Shown in pieces: positions 7,560 through 15,031 of a stretch of 24,746 bases of DNA. The position numbers were made by a program, and so were the translations under genes. The notes below the pieces were generated by a model. The model was given only the letters and a program-made list of their open reading frames with translations, did no database searches and was not told the DNA's origin. How positions within the stretch are numbered: position 1 is the stretch's first letter; the number at the start of each line of letters is the position of its first letter. Source of the stretch: an uncultured Desulfobacterium sp. (GTDB taxonomy: Bacteria; Desulfobacterota; Desulfobacteria; Desulfobacterales; Desulfobacteraceae); assembly GCA_937124525.1 (NCBI GenBank), contig CAKZLA010000409.1:1-24746 (forward strand). Direction: 5' to 3'.

Positions 7560-9315
7560 TGGGCAATGCCTTCACAGGCCCCTGGTATAAGACCCCATGT
7601 TCGCCCAGAACGATCATTTTATGGGCATTTGCAATGGAGGTTTTACTATGACTGACCAGAAGGATGGTTTTATTCTTCATCAATTCATTGAGCGTCTGTT
7701 TGATTTTATTTTCCACCTTTACATCCAGAAAGGCGGTGGCCTCGTCCAGAATGAGTACCTTTGGATTTAAAAGTATGGCCCTGGCAATGGAAAGCCGCTG
7801 CTTCTGACCTCCGGAAAGCCGTGTTCCCCTGTCTCCGATAAGGGTATCATACCCCTCTGGAAGCGAATTGATAAATTCCTCCAATTGGGCCGCCTTTGCA
7901 GCAGATATTATTTCTTCAATCCCAGCGTCGGGCTTAAAAAACCGTATATTGTCCCGTATGGAGGCATGAAAAAGAAAAGTTTGCTGGGAAACCATGGCGA
8001 CCTTATTCCGAAACCATTGCTTGTCCAATTGCCGGATGTCCCTGCCGGCCCAGGTAATGGTTCCTGAATCCGGATTAAAGAGTTTTAATAAAAGATGACA
8101 AATCGTTGTTTTCCCAACCCCGCTTTCCCCTGCCACTGCGATAATTTTTCCATGGGGAATGGTAAAGGAAATATTTTTTAATACAGGAGTCTCTTTATCA
8201 TAGGAAAAATTGACTCCATTCAAGGCAATGTCCTGGCTCATTTCAGCCTCACTCAGGGTCAGATCACCTGTTTCATCAAAACAGGGGGGAATCTCCAGGA
8301 TTTCTCTAACCCTTTTGATGGCCACTTTGGATTTTTGCACTGCAAGAACACCGTCCAACAAGCCCTGTAAAGGACCAAAAACCCTTCCCTGGTATACTGA
8401 AAATGCCACCAGGGTCCCGATGGTCAACTCTCCTTGAAGAACCTGCCATCCACCAAACCCAAAAACGATGAGGGTATTGACAATGGAAAACACCGTATTT
8501 ACTGATCCGGAAACGGCACCAAGGATTTGATATTTTAAAAGATATTTTAAAATTTTCGACTGCTTTTTTTTCAATTTTTCGTTTTCTGTTTTTTCCGCAC
8601 CAAATGCCCGGATAATGGCCGTATTGGAAAGGGATTCAAACAGAAAATGGGCAATATCTGCATTACTTTTGGCAACATCATTGGAAAGATCAAACAACCT
8701 TGGTTTAAGCCGATGGACAATGAACAGGGCAACGGGGAGAAACAAAATGCTCATCAAAGCCATTTGCCAATTCAACCAGAACAAAATCGCCCCTGTGATC
8801 AAAAAAGTTAAACTATCAAACAGGTATTTCGGGAAAATATCGGTTACCAACCCCTGAATGTCTGCCATATCCGATGCAATTCTGGAATAGATGTCCCCAA
8901 TTTTATTTCTGGAGAAAAAGATCAGCGGGATTTTCTGGAGATGTTCAAACAGATCTTCCCTCATTGAAAATAAAATATTTGCAGAATATCGGGTATAAAT
9001 ATAATTGTTGACAACCCTGATGGCAAAACTGAAAAGAAGCAGAACAATCAGCGCAAATAAAACGGGGAAAAGATATTGTGACTGTTTTTCAAGGAACACC
9101 CGGTCTATGAGAATTTTTGCAAAATAGGGCTGCACCAGCCCAAGGCCTGTGCTGATGATACTCAAAAACAAAGAGATGATTAATATCCGCTGATGGGGCA
9201 CAAGATAGGCCGTTAAATATCTAATCTGCTCCCAAAAGGATTTTTCAGAGGTTCCTAAAATAGCACATGTATCCTGAGTTGCAGTATTCAGGGGTCTGGC
9301 GAAGGTTTCTTGCAT
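7549..9315 (-). CDS. qhpF: ABC exporter of the QHNDH gamma subunit
   Basis: A 588-residue half-transporter. The N-terminal membrane domain (about 40-330) has six hydrophobic spans; the C-terminal ATPase has Walker A G-E-S-G-V-G-K-T (396-403), signature L-S-G-G-Q (500-504) and Walker B V-L-I-L-D-E-A (520-526). It resembles lipid/peptide exporters of the MsbA/ABCB type and probably acts as a homodimer. In the known qhp systems QhpF carries the cross-linked gamma subunit to the periplasm, because QhpC has no Sec signal; the same holds for qhpC here. No C39 peptidase domain is present, fitting the use of a separate protease (qhpE). The start at 9315 overlaps the upstream U32 gene by 71 bases and has an AGGA site about 9 bases away. 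Confidence 0.85.
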   Translation of the reverse strand: MQETFARPLNTATQDTCAILGTSEKSFWEQIRYLTAYLVPHQRILIISLFLSIISTGLGLVQPYFAKILIDRVFLEKQSQYLFPVLFALIVLLLFSFAIRVVNNYIYTRYSANILFSMREDLFEHLQKIPLIFFSRNKIGDIYSRIASDMADIQGLVTDIFPKYLFDSLTFLITGAILFWLNWQMALMSILFLPVALFIVHRLKPRLFDLSNDVAKSNADIAHFLFESLSNTAIIRAFGAEKTENEKLKKKQSKILKYLLKYQILGAVSGSVNTVFSIVNTLIVFGFGGWQVLQGELTIGTLVAFSVYQGRVFGPLQGLLDGVLAVQKSKVAIKRVREILEIPPCFDETGDLTLSEAEMSQDIALNGVNFSYDKETPVLKNISFTIPHGKIIAVAGESGVGKTTICHLLLKLFNPDSGTITWAGRDIRQLDKQWFRNKVAMVSQQTFLFHASIRDNIRFFKPDAGIEEIISAAKAAQLEEFINSLPEGYDTLIGDRGTRLSGGQKQRLSIARAILLNPKVLILDEATAFLDVKVENKIKQTLNELMKNKTILLVSHSKTSIANAHKMIVLGEHGVLYQGPVKALPNDS

Positions 9316-10243
9316 ATGTTTTAATCCTGTCCCGGTTTTTATGACGTCTGGTCTTATCCCGCAGGGCTTTTACCAGCTGCAGACTTCCCATTTTTCTGTG
9401 AAAGGATGCTTCCCGGCCCACAATTTTAACAGCGGTTACCCCCCAGTCCCTGAAGTGACCAAACCAGCACAGGCTGCAGGGACCATTGGGAAGGCCGTCT
9501 TTTTGAAAACTTGAACCACAATTATTTTGAAACCACAGATACTCTTTAAAATGAGACATGCGGGCATCCAGTTTTTCAAATTTGCCTCTATTTTCATCCT
9601 CTGATCCCGGAGATCCCATGGGGCTGACCTCCCAGTCCGTAAGACAAAAAGCACCCAGAGTATGGCTGGTCTGGCAGAACCCTTCTTCAAAATAACAGCC
9701 ATCATTCAGGGCAAACACTTCAAACTCCATTTTATCTGAACCTGATTTAACAATGGACTTAATTTCAGGCAGGGTTAACTGCCGGGGCAGAATAATTCTG
9801 TTGACACCAAGGGAACGGTAAAAATCAATGGAATGGGAGTTAAAACAACTGCCAAGGCTGCTCAGATGAATCCGGATGGGCAATGCTTTTTGTGAAAGCG
9901 CCATTAACAGATTTAGATCTGAGACAATCAGGGCATGCACTCCGATTTTTACCAATTGTGCACACAAATTTAAAATATAGGGAATTGAGCTTTCAGGATA
10001 AAAGGAGGCATTCAAGGTAATACTCACCTTGACATCACGGCTGCGGGCGGCAGCAATGATGGTTTCCAAGTCTTCTAATGAGCTTATATTGGCCTGATCC
10101 GGGCATCTTCGGTTCATCCATAAATGCGATCCGAAAAGATCATCCCATTCCCGGGTCCTCAGACCACAATAAAGCTCATCAGCACCGTTATGTAAAAGCA
10201 TCTCAAGCTCAGACAGGGAACTGATGGGGGTAATGATCTTCAT
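9245..10243 (-). CDS. U32-family Fe-S protein, UbiU-like; candidate anaerobic Trp hydroxylase subunit
   Basis: The product has 332 residues; Escherichia coli UbiU has 331. The barrel start (L-H-N-G-A-D-E-L-Y-C-G-L), the L-S-S-L region and V-K-I-V-G-R-E at 272-278 match the peptidase U32/UbiU type. The [4Fe-4S] cysteines of UbiU (C169, C176, C193, C232) have counterparts: C183 and C190 with the same 7-residue step, C200, and C256 or C259. Extra cysteines occur at 133, 242, 321 and 327. UbiU works with UbiV to hydroxylate a ubiquinone precursor without O2, using prephenate as oxygen donor. No other ubiquinone genes are near. The gene lies between UbiV-like and qhpF genes in the QHNDH cluster, so I infer a role in CTQ formation. 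A peptidase role is possible, but qhpE already covers cleavage. Confidence 0.8.
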   Translation of the reverse strand: MKIITPISSLSELEMLLHNGADELYCGLRTREWDDLFGSHLWMNRRCPDQANISSLEDLETIIAAARSRDVKVSITLNASFYPESSIPYILNLCAQLVKIGVHALIVSDLNLLMALSQKALPIRIHLSSLGSCFNSHSIDFYRSLGVNRIILPRQLTLPEIKSIVKSGSDKMEFEVFALNDGCYFEEGFCQTSHTLGAFCLTDWEVSPMGSPGSEDENRGKFEKLDARMSHFKEYLWFQNNCGSSFQKDGLPNGPCSLCWFGHFRDWGVTAVKIVGREASFHRKMGSLQLVKALRDKTRRHKNRDRIKTYARNLRQTPEYCNSGYMCYFRNL

Positions 10244-11112
10244 ATGAGCGCCCCTTGATACACCATGCGAAATCCATGGGACCTGGCTTTTTTAAATATG
10301 CCCTTCATCATGGAAAGGGTGTATAAATAAAAGATGGTATTCCCGTTCTGGAACAATTCCAGAGCACCGTCGGGATGTTTTAATTTAAGGCCATGGGAAG
10401 TGCAGGGGGAGGAACAACCATTATTGAACTTGAAACGGGCATTGGGATTGTTCACCAATCCGGCCGTAAAACAGGCCCGTCCCGTTGTGACATATCCCAG
10501 GGGAAAATAGACAGATGTTTTAAAATCCGCCACCCCAAGCGTTTCAGGGTCTGCATGGGGCAAAAGATCCTGCTCAAAGCGATGAATATCAAGATTTTCA
10601 GCCAGGGTTTGCATCCCCTTTCCCTTAAATGAACAATGGTTAAGAAATTCTTTTGCTTTATTGGACATCCCCATTTCTTTGGATTCCAGGCGGGGATCCT
10701 TAAACCCTTTATTAAACAGTCGGCCCATGGACAATTGAAAATCCGGATAGTTTTTTTTGAGATAAAACAACACCCCCAGATCATTGACCACAACCTCAGC
10801 CGAGGGATTCCATTGGTACAGGCAGTCAAAGAGTTCTGTACAAGCCACAATTGCCTGATCTGTCAAAACCGGGGTTAAAAGCGTGAGGGACAACCCCTTT
10901 TTATCGGCAAACCCCAAAAACCCGGAAAGTTCATGATGGGTGGGCAAGCGAGCCGGACAGAATTCATCCCCCACATAGATATGTTCGGGGTTGGAAAAAA
11001 CCTCTTCCAGGCCATGGGCACTTAGCTCCGGATAAACAGAGGCAAACCTTGGGAATCCTTTACTGGGAAAGTCATCCCCATTTTTATTTACCAGATGCCA
11101 GGCCACTTCCAT
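10240..11112 (-). CDS. U32-family Fe-S protein, UbiV-like; candidate anaerobic Trp hydroxylase subunit
   Basis: The product has 290 residues; E. coli UbiV has 292. All four UbiV cluster cysteines (C39, C180, C193, C197) have counterparts in the same local settings: C52 in Y-V-G-D-E-F-C (UbiV Y-L-G-E-A-V-C), C214 in G-R-A-C-F-T-A (UbiV S-A-R-C-F-T-A), and C233/C237 in G-C-S-S-P-C with the same 4-residue step. This identifies it as the UbiV-type half of a UbiU/UbiV-like pair. It overlaps the UbiU-like gene by four bases (ATGA), so the two are almost surely made together. It follows the cytochrome gene by 22 bp. UbiV family members have no protease site; they form the [4Fe-4S] hydroxylase heterodimer. 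The substrate here is inferred from context to be the gamma subunit tryptophan. Confidence 0.8.
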   Translation of the reverse strand: MEVAWHLVNKNGDDFPSKGFPRFASVYPELSAHGLEEVFSNPEHIYVGDEFCPARLPTHHELSGFLGFADKKGLSLTLLTPVLTDQAIVACTELFDCLYQWNPSAEVVVNDLGVLFYLKKNYPDFQLSMGRLFNKGFKDPRLESKEMGMSNKAKEFLNHCSFKGKGMQTLAENLDIHRFEQDLLPHADPETLGVADFKTSVYFPLGYVTTGRACFTAGLVNNPNARFKFNNGCSSPCTSHGLKLKHPDGALELFQNGNTIFYLYTLSMMKGIFKKARSHGFRMVYQGALI

Positions 11113-11134
11113 TATTTTTCCTCTCCTTTGGGAC

Positions 11135-11689
11135 TCAACCGGCCTGTCCCACCTGGGCCGTCACTTTTTCATAGAACTTCTGGCCGTTGCGCATCTCATG
11201 ATTATGACAATCTTTGCACGGCTGGGATGCGATGTTTTTGATCAATTTATTATGAATTTTAACCTGATCGCTTTGTTGGTGATTTTCCACATTTTTACAG
11301 CTGAAACACCTGCTGTTGGGAACATGGCTCCAATACCCGGGTTCCTTTCCCTCTTCCAGAAACAGGGGTTCTTCTTTGGGCTTGATGGGCTCATTGGAGT
11401 CTCGATCAAAGTGCTCCACCAAGAATCTGACGGCAGATTTATTCATATGCATCCAACCGTCAAACCCAGTGTCAAAATGGCATTTTGCACAATTACTATG
11501 GTTTTTGGCTGTACCTGAGGTCTTCCATTTTTCAATGGGTGTTTTCATTTCATGGCAGACAACACAGGTTTTATCTTGAAAGTATATGACGGATAGTTCA
11601 TGGGAGGCCAGTCCGATGACAGGCAATAAAATCACAACAACGATCAAGGCCATTGTTTTATTCAGTTTAAAATATTTTTTAATTTCCAT
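11135..11689 (-). CDS. NapC/NrfH-type membrane-anchored tetraheme cytochrome c
   Basis: The product has 184 residues with one N-terminal membrane anchor (about 12-30) and four haem-binding motifs: C42-V-V-C-H46, C67-A-K-C-H71, C128-F-S-C-K132 and C158-K-D-C-H162. Anchor, size and four haems fit the NapC/NrfH family, which passes electrons between the menaquinone pool and periplasmic redox partners. The third motif ends in Lys instead of His, as in the active-site haem of NrfA. In this operon it is a good candidate to link amine dehydrogenase electrons to the membrane or to periplasmic cytochromes. It heads the second half of the cluster, after the terminator that follows qhpB, so it probably has its own promoter in the 11690-11980 gap. 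Confidence 0.85.
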   Translation of the reverse strand: MEIKKYFKLNKTMALIVVVILLPVIGLASHELSVIYFQDKTCVVCHEMKTPIEKWKTSGTAKNHSNCAKCHFDTGFDGWMHMNKSAVRFLVEHFDRDSNEPIKPKEEPLFLEEGKEPGYWSHVPNSRCFSCKNVENHQQSDQVKIHNKLIKNIASQPCKDCHNHEMRNGQKFYEKVTAQVGQAG

Positions 11690-11789
11690 GGGTAGATCTC
11701 ATTCTCATATTGGTATCTGATCCCGCTATCCGGGATCTATTATGGGCCAGTTTCAAGAATAGGAGCCTCTTTTACATGATGATCCAATT

Positions 11790-11891
11790 GTAAGTCCTCA
11801 ATAATCCGGGGAGATCAAGCCTGCTTACCCTTTAAACGCCGGATGCTATTCAAAAGGATTTTTTGAATACCCAGACTTATTGAAAAGTTAC
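11790..11891. mobile_element. MITE M copy 2
   Basis: A 102-bp copy of the element at 2803-2905, with ends GTAAGTCCTCAATAA (11790-11804) and TTATTGAAAAGTTAC (11877-11891). The 8-base ATCCAATT flanks it exactly (11782-11789 and 11892-11899) as a target-site duplication. The 439-bp gap between the cytochrome gene and qhpB (11690-12128) holds this element, the terminator at 11988-12049, and otherwise only the presumed promoter of the second transcription unit. Confidence 0.88.
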
Positions 11892-11979
11892 ATCCAATTT
11901 TCTAACAACCCTGTGGGGTAATCCCATCAGCGCTTGGTTTTTTTAGCAGGGGCTATGCTTTTAACAATTCCCTGGCATA

Positions 11980-12049
11980 AAAAAAATCCGCAATGACCTA
12001 AGCTTTTCCCCTCCCAGCCATTGTCAGGATAAAAAACGGGTCATCGCGG
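11980..12049 (-). terminator. Probable terminator after qhpB
   Basis: On the minus strand an 11-bp stem (12039-12049 with 11988-11998, one mismatch, core CCGCGATGACC) closes a 40-base loop and is followed by a run of T (bases 11980-11986 on the plus strand are A). It lies about 80 bp downstream of the qhpB stop codon. The large loop makes it less certain than a classical terminator. Confidence 0.5.
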
Positions 12050-12128
12050 TTTAAATGCTAAAGTTCGAACTAAAATCCCTTGCTCCATTGATTTCGCACC
12101 CCGGGGCCTTTCCCAGGGGACACGTGCC

Positions 12129-13190
12129 CTATTTTTTTGTCAGTCTAATGCTTGCCACCCCATCGGCCATGAGTGGAATGACGCTCAACAATTCAAGGGA
12201 ATCGGCATCATACACACTCATATCCGGGCCACCAGGGCCCACATAAACTTTCTTACCATCCGAGGTAATGGCAACGGTATAGTTGGTACCGGTTTTCAGA
12301 GGAACCGCCTTGATGGTGTCTCCGGTGGAACGGTCCACCTTGATCAATTCATCCATAACCCCATAGATATATTTCTTATCCGGTGACAAGATGCTGGAAT
12401 AGGCAAACCAAACGTCCTTTCCCCGAAGATCATTCAATTTACCGGTATTTTTATCTATGATAAAATACCCAAGTCCCTTTGCATCATAATAGGGATTGAC
12501 AAAAATACCATGATCTCCCGGGCTCCCGGGCTGCCAATTCGCCAGGCAGTTCCTCATATCCCCGGGCTTTTTGGTGTTTAAAAACCCCAGGAGCTGTTCT
12601 TTCTTTCCTGTTTTAAGATTGAACTTGTCAATATCCTGACCCACCAGAATTATATGATCTGAATCATTTCTAAGGGTTACCGGCTGGGTATAACTGCTTG
12701 GGATGGGATAATTTTTTACTATTTTTCTGGCCTGAATATCGTAGACCACCAGCTGGTCGGGCAGTACATTGAGTTTAGGAATGTTTTGTTTTTTCTTTAC
12801 AATGGAACAGCACAGATAAAGCTTTTTTCCGTCATTGGAAACACTTGTTCCAAATATGGACACCTTACTCAGCTCGGAAGAAAAGGAATAGGTGTCCACC
12901 AATGTGTTGGTTGTGGTATCGATGGCATATATCGAGTGGACCGCATTTAAATAGTACCGTTTTCCGTCTGCAGAATAGGCTGTGTTAATAATAAAATCAT
13001 TATACCGGATTGTTTTAATGATGGTATCCGTGTCACAGTCAATCACCTGGAGGCCATTGTTCACAACGGCATAAATATAGTCTTTAGCTGCCATTGCCTG
13101 GGAGGTAAAGAGTAGCAGGATGCTGACAATGATGGAAGTCAATGCCAATTTGTTTTTATTCAGCGCCATTTTTTTTGTATTCATCCCCAT
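12129..13190 (-). CDS. qhpB: QHNDH beta subunit (beta-propeller)
   Basis: The product has 353 residues with an N-terminal signal peptide (hydrophobic stretch about 16-34, cleavage near A-M-A-A-K), then repeated blades of the YVTN/amine dehydrogenase type, such as Y-I-Y-A-V-V-N-N-G-L-Q-V-I-D and L-V-V-Y-D-I-Q-A-R-K-I. In QHNDH the beta subunit is a seven-bladed propeller that packs against the gamma subunit and helps form the active-site pocket in the periplasm. It follows qhpC by 16 bp in the order A-D-C-B, the same order as in Paracoccus. The start at 13190 has an AAGGAG site 9 bases upstream; an in-frame ATG two codons later is also possible. Confidence 0.88.
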   Translation of the reverse strand: MGMNTKKMALNKNKLALTSIIVSILLLFTSQAMAAKDYIYAVVNNGLQVIDCDTDTIIKTIRYNDFIINTAYSADGKRYYLNAVHSIYAIDTTTNTLVDTYSFSSELSKVSIFGTSVSNDGKKLYLCCSIVKKKQNIPKLNVLPDQLVVYDIQARKIVKNYPIPSSYTQPVTLRNDSDHIILVGQDIDKFNLKTGKKEQLLGFLNTKKPGDMRNCLANWQPGSPGDHGIFVNPYYDAKGLGYFIIDKNTGKLNDLRGKDVWFAYSSILSPDKKYIYGVMDELIKVDRSTGDTIKAVPLKTGTNYTVAITSDGKKVYVGPGGPDMSVYDADSLELLSVIPLMADGVASIRLTKK

Positions 13191-13206
13191 GGGTCTTATC
13201 TCCTTT

Positions 13207-13530
13207 TTATCGTTTGATCACAAAATTCAAATTTCTCCAATCCTTCTCAATGGCCTGGCACTGATTTTGATAATGTGGAAAATTGGTCACATTATCCGGG
13301 GTCTGGGCGGGCCACCAGCAGGTTCCGGAACACGCTGAAAAATCCCTGGCGCTGGACAGGCAATTGCCCATGGGGGTCTCAGGTCGCGGGTTTGTTTCCC
13401 ACCCCGTATCAAAAATAGTCGTACAACCAATGGGCATGCCCGTCATGATATTGTCATCTGCCATACCCTTGACCTCATGCTCAATTTTTTTTGCCTTTTT
13501 ATTAACGGCTTTCAGCCCTTTCTTTTTCAT
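13207..13530 (-). CDS. qhpC: QHNDH gamma subunit precursor (carries CTQ)
   Basis: The product has 107 residues: a basic, lysine-rich leader of about 28-30 residues and a cysteine-rich core. With an offset of 30, every cross-linked residue known from the Paracoccus denitrificans gamma subunit is present: C36 and E45 (C7-E16), C57 and D63 (C27-D33), C71 and D79 (C41-D49), and C67 with W73 (C37-W43, the cysteine tryptophylquinone). The conserved C-W-W-P-A-Q and E-K-D-W-R-N-L segments are also there. An extra C91 has no obvious partner. It has no Sec signal, fitting export by qhpF after modification in the cytoplasm by qhpD and leader removal by qhpE. A GAGGA site lies 8 bases before the ATG. Confidence 0.95.
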   Translation of the reverse strand: MKKKGLKAVNKKAKKIEHEVKGMADDNIMTGMPIGCTTIFDTGWETNPRPETPMGNCLSSARDFSACSGTCWWPAQTPDNVTNFPHYQNQCQAIEKDWRNLNFVIKR

Positions 13531-13571
13531 TTATATATCCTCATTTGCTTTCATTACAATTTATTTATGTG

Positions 13572-15023
13572 TCAAACCGGGTGCTGAAATAGCGGCTCAT
13601 GCCCCCTGACCATGGAAAGCTTGTCCAGAAAATCAGGGATTTCCGTCATCAATTGGCCATACACGTTAAGCCCGATTTCAATCCATGCTTTAATCCACTG
13701 ACAATAGTGAAGGTTGGGTGACAAGAGATCGCCTTCCCTGATTTTTGCCTCGTGATAACACCCCCCGGCACAGATGGAGGCGGCCCAACATCCCTTGCAG
13801 GCCTCTTTATTATCCAGTCCTGCTTCACGCCTGAATATTTCAAGCTTTTTTTGATCAGCTCCAGCAAAGACATCTCCCATCATAGCAGAGTCTTCACCGG
13901 TCAATCTCTGGCACAGAAAAAGACCTCCTTCAGGATCAACGGAAAACATGCCGATTCCCGCACCGCAGGGATAATGTTTCACTTCCCCCTCATGGATGGT
14001 AACCAGCAGATCCACCAGATTGGTAAATCCCAGGAATTGACCTTTTCGGGCCATCCGGACAAAGGCCTCAGACAGTTTTTGAAACTGTTCAAGTAAACGT
14101 TCCATCTGTCGGGCATCCAGCTGAAAATCAGAGGCATTGCTCGTGACCGGTGCAAATCCAACCTCGGTAAACCCCAGATCCAGAAGATGATAAAGGGTAC
14201 TTTCAATATCCTCGATGTCCTTTACCAGGGTGACCCTTGCCACAACGGGTTTGGGGGGCCTGGAGTCAAGAAAGGCCCGGACTTTTGGCTCAATGATGTC
14301 ATAGGAGGGAGAATTGTCCGGAAATCGTCTGAAACGATCATGCTGTGCTTTATTCCCATCCAGACTGATGGTGGTTCCAATCCTGCGGTCATTCAGAAAA
14401 GAGATGATCTTGGGATTCAGCAATGATCCATTGGTCGTAATGGCATAGTCGATTTTCTTATCTGAGCGTGACGCGTTCTCATCTGCATAGTCGACGATTT
14501 TTGAAATAAGTTTATAATTTAGTAACGGTTCTCCTCCGAAAAAAACCAACACCAGATCTTTGAGCGTACCGGACATCTCTATCAAAAAATCCACGGCTTT
14601 TTTCGCCACAATTAACGACATAGGCAATGGAGCGGAAAGTGGAATGATCCCGTCTTCAAAACCGTGGTAGCAATAATGGCAGCCCAGGTTGCAAGCCTGT
14701 GTCACATGCAGAACCAGTGTCTTTATAGGAATGGGCCTTGTCGGTTGTGCCGTGGGGGTCGCCCCCCCATTTTCAGGCACAGTGTGGGGGACAAAAATAC
14801 GATTTTTTGTAAGCGTATTCCAATGGGCTTTTTTATCCTCAATGGTTCCGTTTAAACTGGAATAAAATTGTTTTTCTGTAAAACACCCCTTCACCAGGCC
14901 ATGGTCCAGAACCGCCTGTATTTCAGAATCAATTTCAAAAACAGTGCCCATCTGTGTCAGAAAAATAAATGCATTTCCGTTGGCCTGGAACCGTTTATGG
15001 TCTGCTATTTTAACCACTTCCAT
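13572..15023 (-). CDS. qhpD: Radical SAM/SPASM enzyme forming gamma-subunit thioether bonds
   Basis: The product has 483 residues. The radical SAM cluster motif is C111-N-L-G-C115-H-Y-C118. The C-terminal SPASM region is rich in cysteine (C-G-A-G-I-G, F-L-C-Q-R, A-C-K-G-C-W-A-A-S-I-C-A-G-G-C) and should hold two more [4Fe-4S] clusters. QhpD makes the three Cys-to-Asp/Glu thioether bonds in QhpC in the cytoplasm. Residues 1-90 are likely the peptide-recognition part. Its start is 8 bp after the qhpA stop and its ribosome binding site AGGA overlaps that stop; qhpC follows by 41 bp. Identity is supported by both motif and neighbours. Confidence 0.93.
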   Translation of the reverse strand: MEVVKIADHKRFQANGNAFIFLTQMGTVFEIDSEIQAVLDHGLVKGCFTEKQFYSSLNGTIEDKKAHWNTLTKNRIFVPHTVPENGGATPTAQPTRPIPIKTLVLHVTQACNLGCHYCYHGFEDGIIPLSAPLPMSLIVAKKAVDFLIEMSGTLKDLVLVFFGGEPLLNYKLISKIVDYADENASRSDKKIDYAITTNGSLLNPKIISFLNDRRIGTTISLDGNKAQHDRFRRFPDNSPSYDIIEPKVRAFLDSRPPKPVVARVTLVKDIEDIESTLYHLLDLGFTEVGFAPVTSNASDFQLDARQMERLLEQFQKLSEAFVRMARKGQFLGFTNLVDLLVTIHEGEVKHYPCGAGIGMFSVDPEGGLFLCQRLTGEDSAMMGDVFAGADQKKLEIFRREAGLDNKEACKGCWAASICAGGCYHEAKIREGDLLSPNLHYCQWIKAWIEIGLNVYGQLMTEIPDFLDKLSMVRGHEPLFQHPV

Positions 15024-15031
15024 CCGGCATC

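Noticed and set aside
9245..11112. U32 pair as collagenase-like proteases that mature QhpC
   Set aside because: The subtilisin-like qhpE already fills the protease role, and both proteins keep the UbiU/UbiV cluster cysteines.
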